35,395 nt of DNA. Origin: Proteobacteria bacterium UBA6156 (GTDB lineage Bacteria > Pseudomonadota > Alphaproteobacteria > UBA2136 > UBA6156). Every line of letters starts with the position of its first letter. Within the stretch, counting starts at the first letter, position 1. Shown here piece by piece: positions 30,821 through 35,395 of the stretch. The position numbers were made by a program, and so were the translations under genes. The notes beneath the pieces were generated by a model. The model was given only the letters and a program-made list of their open reading frames with translations, did no database searches and was not told the origin of the DNA. The DNA lies in the NCBI GenBank assembly GCA_002422365.1, contig DIUO01000045.1, forward strand, positions 1-35,395, read 5' to 3'.

Positions 30821-32149
30821 ATGACACACTCCAAGCTCGCCGCCCTTACTCTGGCGTTTGTTGCTTCGACCAGCATGGCCAATGCCGCTTCTATGCAAGA
30901 AGCCATGGCTACTGCGATTACCAGCCACCCGGAAGTTTTGAGCGCCCAGCGTGGACAAGCCGCCATTGGCCACCGTATTGACATGGCCAAGGCCGGTTAC
31001 CGCCCGAAGGTGGATTTTGCCGCCGGCACCGGTTATGAGTGGAGCAAGAACCAGTCGACCCGCTTCCGCCCCGCCCGCACCCCCAGCAGCGGCAAGCAAG
31101 GCAGCCGCGACCTGTGGCGCAGCGAATCGCGCATTACTTTCAGCCAAATGGTGTTCGATGGTTTCCAGACCAAGAGCCGTGTGGCCCAAGAGAAAAACCG
31201 CTTTACCAGCGCAACCTACCACGTGATGGACGTGCAGAACCAGCTGGCCCTGCGCGCCGCCGAGGCTTACCTGGGCGTGCTGCATGCCAAAGAACTGGTT
31301 GCCCTGGCCGAACAGAACGCCGCTACCCACAACGATTACCTCGGCAAGATTCAATCCCGCGTGAGCGGCGGCCGCAGCAGCAGCTCGGACACCCGCCAAG
31401 TGCAAGGCCGTTTGGCCCTGGCCCAGGCGAACGTGGAAGCCGCCGTTGGCGACCTGAAAGCCGCCGAAGCCCGCTACCTGGAAGCTGTTGGCGCCATGCC
31501 CAGCAACCCGGTGAAGGCCGCCACCCCGTTTGGTGCCATTCCGATGAACACCCGTGCCGCCATTGACCGCGCCATGGGCCAAAGCCCGGTAATTGCCAGC
31601 GCCATGGCCGACATTAAAGCCGCTAATGCCGAACTGGCTGAAGCGAAGTCGGTTTTCTGCCCGAAGGTGACTGTGGAAGGCGGGATTTCTCGTAACCACA
31701 ACCTGGATGGTATTGAAGGCCCGAACAACGACATGACCGCCATGGTTATGGTGCGCCAGAACCTTTACAACGGCGGTTACGACGTAGCCCAGCGTAAAGA
31801 GCGCATTGAAATTGTGAAGCGCGCCCAAGACATGCTGGAAATGGAGCGTCGCCAAGTGGAACAGGCTGTGATTGAAGCTTATGCCCGCCTGGAAACCTCG
31901 AAAGCCCGCCTTGAGCCGCTGACCACCCATGCCGAAGCCGCCATGGCCAGCCGCAACGCCTACGCCCAGCAATTTGACCTTGGCCAGCGCACCCTGCTGG
32001 ACCTGCTGGACAGCGAAGTGGAACTGTTTGACGCCAAAGCCGCTTTGATTGATGGCAAGTACGAAATGGACGCCGCGGCCTACGCCGTGATGGCGCACAT
32101 GGGCGACCTGGCCCCGGCCACCGCCAACACCATGGTAGCCGCCAAGTAA
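30821..32149 (+). CDS. lapE: Outer-membrane efflux/secretion channel, TolC/LapE family
   Basis: Outer-membrane channel of the type I secretion system. The 442-residue protein has a signal peptide (MTHSKLAALTLAFVASTSMA). The two related outer-membrane-factor halves follow: SMQEAMATAITSHPEVLSAQ with LRAAEAYLGVLHAKELVALA, then RAAIDRAMGQSPVIASAMAD with EQAVIEAYARLETSKARLEP and FDLGQRTLLDLLDSEVELFD. Length fits TolC-type proteins. Two starts are possible: ATG 30821 (CAGGAG ten bases upstream), chosen because it yields the signal peptide directly, and ATG 30782, which would add 13 residues. A hairpin terminator follows. Confidence 0.95.
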   Translation: MTHSKLAALTLAFVASTSMANAASMQEAMATAITSHPEVLSAQRGQAAIGHRIDMAKAGYRPKVDFAAGTGYEWSKNQSTRFRPARTPSSGKQGSRDLWRSESRITFSQMVFDGFQTKSRVAQEKNRFTSATYHVMDVQNQLALRAAEAYLGVLHAKELVALAEQNAATHNDYLGKIQSRVSGGRSSSSDTRQVQGRLALAQANVEAAVGDLKAAEARYLEAVGAMPSNPVKAATPFGAIPMNTRAAIDRAMGQSPVIASAMADIKAANAELAEAKSVFCPKVTVEGGISRNHNLDGIEGPNNDMTAMVMVRQNLYNGGYDVAQRKERIEIVKRAQDMLEMERRQVEQAVIEAYARLETSKARLEPLTTHAEAAMASRNAYAQQFDLGQRTLLDLLDSEVELFDAKAALIDGKYEMDAAAYAVMAHMGDLAPATANTMVAAK

Positions 32150-32154
32150 CATAT

Positions 32155-32180
32155 GAGCCCGCCTCCGGGCGGGCTCTTTA
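32155..32180 (+). terminator. Terminator after the TolC-type gene
   Basis: GAGCCCGCC (32155-32163) pairs with GGCGGGCTC (32168-32176) around TCCG; the tail TTTA is short, so it may be leaky toward the adhesin gene. Confidence 0.65.
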
Positions 32181-32403
32181 CTGAAACGGATACCGCCTTT
32201 GTGGGGTAAAGGGGCTTGCAGCAGCCCCCTGCCCGCCCCACATTAAGGGCAACACCGAGATTTCCAGTTTCTGCACTGTGCGGAACGTCAGGAAAAACCG
32301 CTGCTGGCCACCATAAGGCGCCATAGCACCGAGCCGTAATATGCTCCCCGTGCCGAAAGCCTTGGAATAACACGCCCTAACGGGCAAACGGGAGGATACC
32401 ATT
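32181..32403 (+). promoter_or_regulatory. Structured leader region of the adhesin gene
   Basis: No gene. TGTGGGG and CCCCACA (about 32200-32245) enclose an inner GGGGC/GCCCC hairpin. A smaller GCCC-TAAC-GGGC hairpin lies directly before the ribosome-binding site GGGAGG, where it could hinder initiation. TAATAT at 32337-32342 might be a -10 but lacks a -35. I looked for a c-di-GMP riboswitch and did not see its conserved core. Confidence 0.4.
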
Positions 32404-35395
32404 ATGGCTCAAGACAACCAGCCGACCCAGACCACCAGCACCGCAGCAGCTGCTACGCCTTTGGCTGCGCAGCCTACGCCGTCTCCTGCAACCGAAGCAG
32501 CCGCTTACCAGGTTGTCGTCAAGGCTCCTCCCGCCGGCGGCATGCTGGCTTATCTGGTTGGCCCGGGCGCCCAAATTCAGCTGGTGGGCATTGACCTGAA
32601 CAGCGCCACCCTGGCCCAAGAGGCCGGTAACCTGCGTATTACGCTGGCCAACGGCGCCGAAGTGCTGCTGCTGGACTATGTAAACAGCGCCCAAGACGCC
32701 AAAACCGTTGTTATTACCGAAAGCGGCACCCTGCCCGCCCAGCAACTGCTGCTGGCCCTGGACGAAACCAAGGTAGCCGCCATTGTGGCCGAAGTTGAGC
32801 CTGCCGCAGGCCCGACCGTTGCCGGTGGCCAAGGTGGCCTTAACCCGCCGACCATTCTGGGCACTGGCGTGGGCAACGGCGAAGGTATCTTCAGCTCGGT
32901 TATCGACCCCTTTGCCATACCCCGCCCGGCCGACAACATTCAGACCCAAGAATTCCCCTTTGAGCCCAGCGTGGAAATTCTCCCCCCGCCGCCGCCGTTT
33001 AACAACGTGGTGGCCGTGGATGACGTGGTGACCATGCCAAAGGACATCAACAGCATTCTGATTGATGCCAAAGCCAACGACTTTGACCCGCAGAACGATG
33101 CCTTCAGCATTACCCGCATTGTGAGCGTGAGCGCCGGTACGGCCACCTTGGAAAACGGCCAGATACGTTACACCAATCCCACCGCCGCCCAAACCACCGC
33201 GACCATTGTGTATGAGGTGACCGACGCCAAGGGCGCCACCGACACCGCCACGATTACGGTGAACATTGAAGCTGACACGGTGCAAACCACCCAGCAGCCG
33301 CCAGTTGCGCGCGATGACGCGTTCTCTACCGCCGAAGATGTGCCGGTAACCCTGACCCCCGCCCAATTGCTGGTGAACGACAGCGACCCCGAAGGCGACC
33401 CCCTGACCATTATTAGTGTGCAAGGCGCCGAAAACGGCACCGTGAGCATGGTGGGCGGGAACATTGTGTTTACGCCGAAACAAGGCTTTACCGGCACCGG
33501 CAGCTTTAGCTACACCATTACCGATGGCAATGGCGGAACTTCGACCGCCGACGTGACCATTCAGATTGACCCGGACCCCGCCACCGAAAACAACGTGATT
33601 GCGGCCGACGACGCCGAAACCGTGAACAGCGGTGCCAGTGTGCGCGTAAACGTGCTGAGCAACGACAGCGACCCCGAAGGTGATGCTTTGGTGCCCGGCA
33701 GTGTGCGGATTATTAGCGGCCCTGACCGTGGCAGCGTGACCGTGAACGCCGACGGCAGCGTGACCTACCAGGCCGTTGCTACCGACAGTGGGTACTTCAC
33801 CAGCTTTATTTACGAAGTGGCCGACGCCCGTGGCGCGCGGGATACCGCGACGGTGACGATTGAGGTGCTCTCGGCAGCCAACAGTGTGGACGCCATTGAC
33901 GACACCGGCTTTGTGCAGCCCGCAGGTGCCGTGAAGAGCTTTAACGTGGTGGCGAATGACGTTGACCCGCAGGGTGACAGCTTCCAGATTACCAGCATTA
34001 GCCAGCCCCGCCTGGGCAACGGCACGGTGGTGGGCAGCGCAAGCTTTGACCCGGCGACTGGCGTGATTACTTATAACTCGGCCGCCAGTGCCAGCGGTTA
34101 TACGGTGAACATTGACTACACCATTACCGATGCACGCGGCGCCACCGACACTGCCACCCTGACCATTAACGTGCAACCCGGCGAAGTGAACAGTGTGGAA
34201 GCGGTTGACGACACCGCCGACATGCTGGCCGGCCAAGCCGTGAACATTAATGTGCTGGAAAACGACGTTGACCCGCAGGGCGATACGTTCCGGATTACCC
34301 GCATTACCAGCCAGCCGGTTGATGGCAACGGCGCCGCCCGTGGCAGCGTGACCGTGAACAACGACGGTACCATCACCTTTACCGACAGCGCCAACGCCCG
34401 CAACAGCGGTGTGGTTGAATTTGCTTATGAAATTGTCGACTCTAAGGGTGCTCTCGATACCGCTGTGGTACGTGTGACCATTGGCACCGCCCCCAACGGT
34501 GTGGACGCCAACAACGACACCCTGACGATTGCCGAAGATGCGCCGCGCACCGACATTACCGACCGGATTTTGGCCAACGACTTTGACCCGCAGAACGATG
34601 ACTTCAGCATTACCGCCATTGGCACCATTCCGGCCAGCCAGGGTACGCTGGAGCTGGTGAATGGACGGGTGTTCTTTACCCCCGCTGCCGACTTTAACGG
34701 CCCGGTGACCTTCACTTATACCATCACCGACGAGTTTGGTGCCACCGACACGGCCCAAGTGTATATTAACGTGAACGAAATGCCGGATGGCCTGGTTGCC
34801 GGGAACGACAACTTCAGCACCGACTTCAACACGCCGATTACCATCACGGCGCCGCAAGTGCTGGCCAACGACTACGACCCGGACGGCACCGTGCTGACCC
34901 GCGACAACATCATCAGCTTTACCCAGCCCGGCAGCGGCACGGTAACGCGCGACGCCAACGGGAACTTTGTGTTCACCCCGGCGCCTGGCTTTAGCGGCAC
35001 CACCAGCTTTAACTATACCATTCAGGACGACCAGAACGAGGTGGATACCGCTACGGTAACCATCCGGGTTAACGAGCCCGAACAGCTGGACAACCCGGTA
35101 GACGCCGTAAACGACCTGCTGGTGGTTGCCCCGGGCGACACCAAACAAATTAACGTGCTGGCTAACGACAGTGCCCCCGACGGCGGCCTGCAGTTTGTGC
35201 GCGTGGTGGGCACGTTGCCCGCTGGGGTTGAAAACCTCGGTAACGGCCTCTTCCGTTACACCGCGCCCGATGACCGCACGGATTTTGAGCTGACCTTCCA
35301 GTACGAAGCCCGCGATGTGGACGGCGACACCGATATTGCGACTGTAGTTATCCGTGTTACAGGCGACGTGAACAGCGTGGATGCCCGCGATGACG
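32404..35395 (+). CDS. Giant repeat adhesin, LapA-type, N-terminal ~997 residues (runs off the window)
   Basis: Surface adhesin, probable substrate of the Lap secretion genes beside it. There is no signal peptide, as expected for type I secretion. After a Thr/Ala-rich start, residues about 40-125 form a beta-rich N-terminal module (APPAGGMLAYLVGPGAQIQL ... LRITLANGAEVLLLDYV) in the position of the LapA retention module. It is followed by a di-alanine site Pro133-Ala134-Ala135-Gly136, then a Pro/Gly-rich linker. From about residue 200 come tandem ~95-residue cadherin-like repeats, each opening with a VDAxDD-like block, then LANDxDPxGD and closing DxxGATDTATV; eight are complete and a ninth begins at the edge. 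GGGAGG eight bases before the ATG supports the start. The C-terminus and its secretion signal lie outside. Confidence 0.93.
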   Translation, partial: MAQDNQPTQTTSTAAAATPLAAQPTPSPATEAAAYQVVVKAPPAGGMLAYLVGPGAQIQLVGIDLNSATLAQEAGNLRITLANGAEVLLLDYVNSAQDAKTVVITESGTLPAQQLLLALDETKVAAIVAEVEPAAGPTVAGGQGGLNPPTILGTGVGNGEGIFSSVIDPFAIPRPADNIQTQEFPFEPSVEILPPPPPFNNVVAVDDVVTMPKDINSILIDAKANDFDPQNDAFSITRIVSVSAGTATLENGQIRYTNPTAAQTTATIVYEVTDAKGATDTATITVNIEADTVQTTQQPPVARDDAFSTAEDVPVTLTPAQLLVNDSDPEGDPLTIISVQGAENGTVSMVGGNIVFTPKQGFTGTGSFSYTITDGNGGTSTADVTIQIDPDPATENNVIAADDAETVNSGASVRVNVLSNDSDPEGDALVPGSVRIISGPDRGSVTVNADGSVTYQAVATDSGYFTSFIYEVADARGARDTATVTIEVLSAANSVDAIDDTGFVQPAGAVKSFNVVANDVDPQGDSFQITSISQPRLGNGTVVGSASFDPATGVITYNSAASASGYTVNIDYTITDARGATDTATLTINVQPGEVNSVEAVDDTADMLAGQAVNINVLENDVDPQGDTFRITRITSQPVDGNGAARGSVTVNNDGTITFTDSANARNSGVVEFAYEIVDSKGALDTAVVRVTIGTAPNGVDANNDTLTIAEDAPRTDITDRILANDFDPQNDDFSITAIGTIPASQGTLELVNGRVFFTPAADFNGPVTFTYTITDEFGATDTAQVYINVNEMPDGLVAGNDNFSTDFNTPITITAPQVLANDYDPDGTVLTRDNIISFTQPGSGTVTRDANGNFVFTPAPGFSGTTSFNYTIQDDQNEVDTATVTIRVNEPEQLDNPVDAVNDLLVVAPGDTKQINVLANDSAPDGGLQFVRVVGTLPAGVENLGNGLFRYTAPDDRTDFELTFQYEARDVDGDTDIATVVIRVTGDVNSVDARDD
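33000..35395 (+). repeat. Tandem ~285-bp repeats encoding cadherin-like domains
   Basis: Repeat units begin near 33000, 33295, 33586, 33880, 34189, 34492, 34786, 35092 and 35371. Some units keep high DNA identity: the block around 33073-33120 is almost repeated at 34573-34620, and the one around 33955-34000 at 34261-34306. This is the pattern of recent duplication or gene conversion within an adhesin. Confidence 0.88.

Noticed and set aside
30812..32152. 446-codon open frame antisense to the TolC-type gene
   Set aside because: Composition is a Gly/His-rich shadow of a well-recognised gene on the plus strand.
32181..32403. c-di-GMP riboswitch before the adhesin
   Set aside because: It would fit the biology, but the conserved GEMM core and tetraloop/receptor could not be found.
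32377..35148. 923-codon open frame antisense to the adhesin
   Set aside because: The translation is low-complexity and follows the adhesin repeats. It stays open because the adhesin rarely uses the codons whose reverse complements are stops. No ribosome-binding site.
1..35395. tRNA, rRNA, CRISPR arrays, insertion sequences or prophage
   Set aside because: No tRNA-like cloverleaf, regularly spaced identical repeats, transposase or integrase was found in either strand.

Overview
The window looks like chromosomal DNA of an alphaproteobacterium. Several local gene orders are alphaproteobacterial: an nrdR-nusB pair, rpmF / fabH / ihfA / MerR-type regulator, a bamE and CBP3-type cytochrome bc1 chaperone pair, a DUF2155 protein, and pdhA-pdhB-pdhC-lpdA with lipA. 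The base composition is GC-rich and GTG starts are used. A tandem pair of pilin-like proteins with an unusual FGLDAR signature hints at a Micavibrio-like or Rhodospirillales-like lineage, but I cannot fix the genus.

Layout. 1-268: 5' part of an NADP-type malic enzyme gene (minus). 269-675: structured intergenic DNA with a promoter-like site and hairpins. 676-3369: alaS (minus). 3666-4127: orphan plus-strand gene with its own terminator. 4176-6736: minus-strand run of a GT4 glycosyltransferase, two small unknown genes, nusB and nrdR. 6968-8167: orphan multi-pass membrane protein (plus). 8282-8818: hypoxanthine phosphoribosyltransferase (plus). 8861-11932: minus-strand DUF2155 protein, MerR regulator, ihfA, fabH and rpmF. 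plsX and the DUF177 gene, usual members of this neighbourhood, are absent. 12046-12507 (minus) and 12496-12951 (plus): bc1 chaperone and bamE with overlapping divergent starts. 12959-14172: two pilin-like genes. 14238-14594: small unknown gene.

14664-23589 is a long minus-strand pyruvate dehydrogenase / lipoate operon: pdhA, a small exported protein, pdhB, two tandem Nudix genes, pdhC (E2), a third Nudix gene, lpdA, a GNAT acetyltransferase, a small membrane protein and lipA. It encodes the complete PDH complex and the lipoyl synthase that makes its cofactor, with three Nudix proteins mixed in. 23833-24318 (plus) is an orphan GC-rich exported protein.

24378-35395 is the most interesting region: a complete Lap-type adhesin secretion and release locus. 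On the minus strand are a type I secretion ABC transporter, its HlyD-family adaptor, a LapG-type periplasmic cysteine protease and a membrane receptor. On the plus strand are a TolC-type outer-membrane channel and the first ~1000 residues of a giant repeat adhesin. The adhesin carries a Pro-Ala-Ala-Gly site after its N-terminal module, the kind of di-alanine site LapG proteases cut. In the described Pseudomonas system LapG is restrained by LapD, a HAMP / degenerate GGDEF-EAL c-di-GMP receptor. No LapD is present here. Its place next to lapG is taken by a membrane protein with a periplasmic sensor-like region and a cytoplasmic HD-GYP-like domain that has lost the HD pair and the HH metal ligands. 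I infer a Lap system in which a dead HD-GYP protein replaces LapD.
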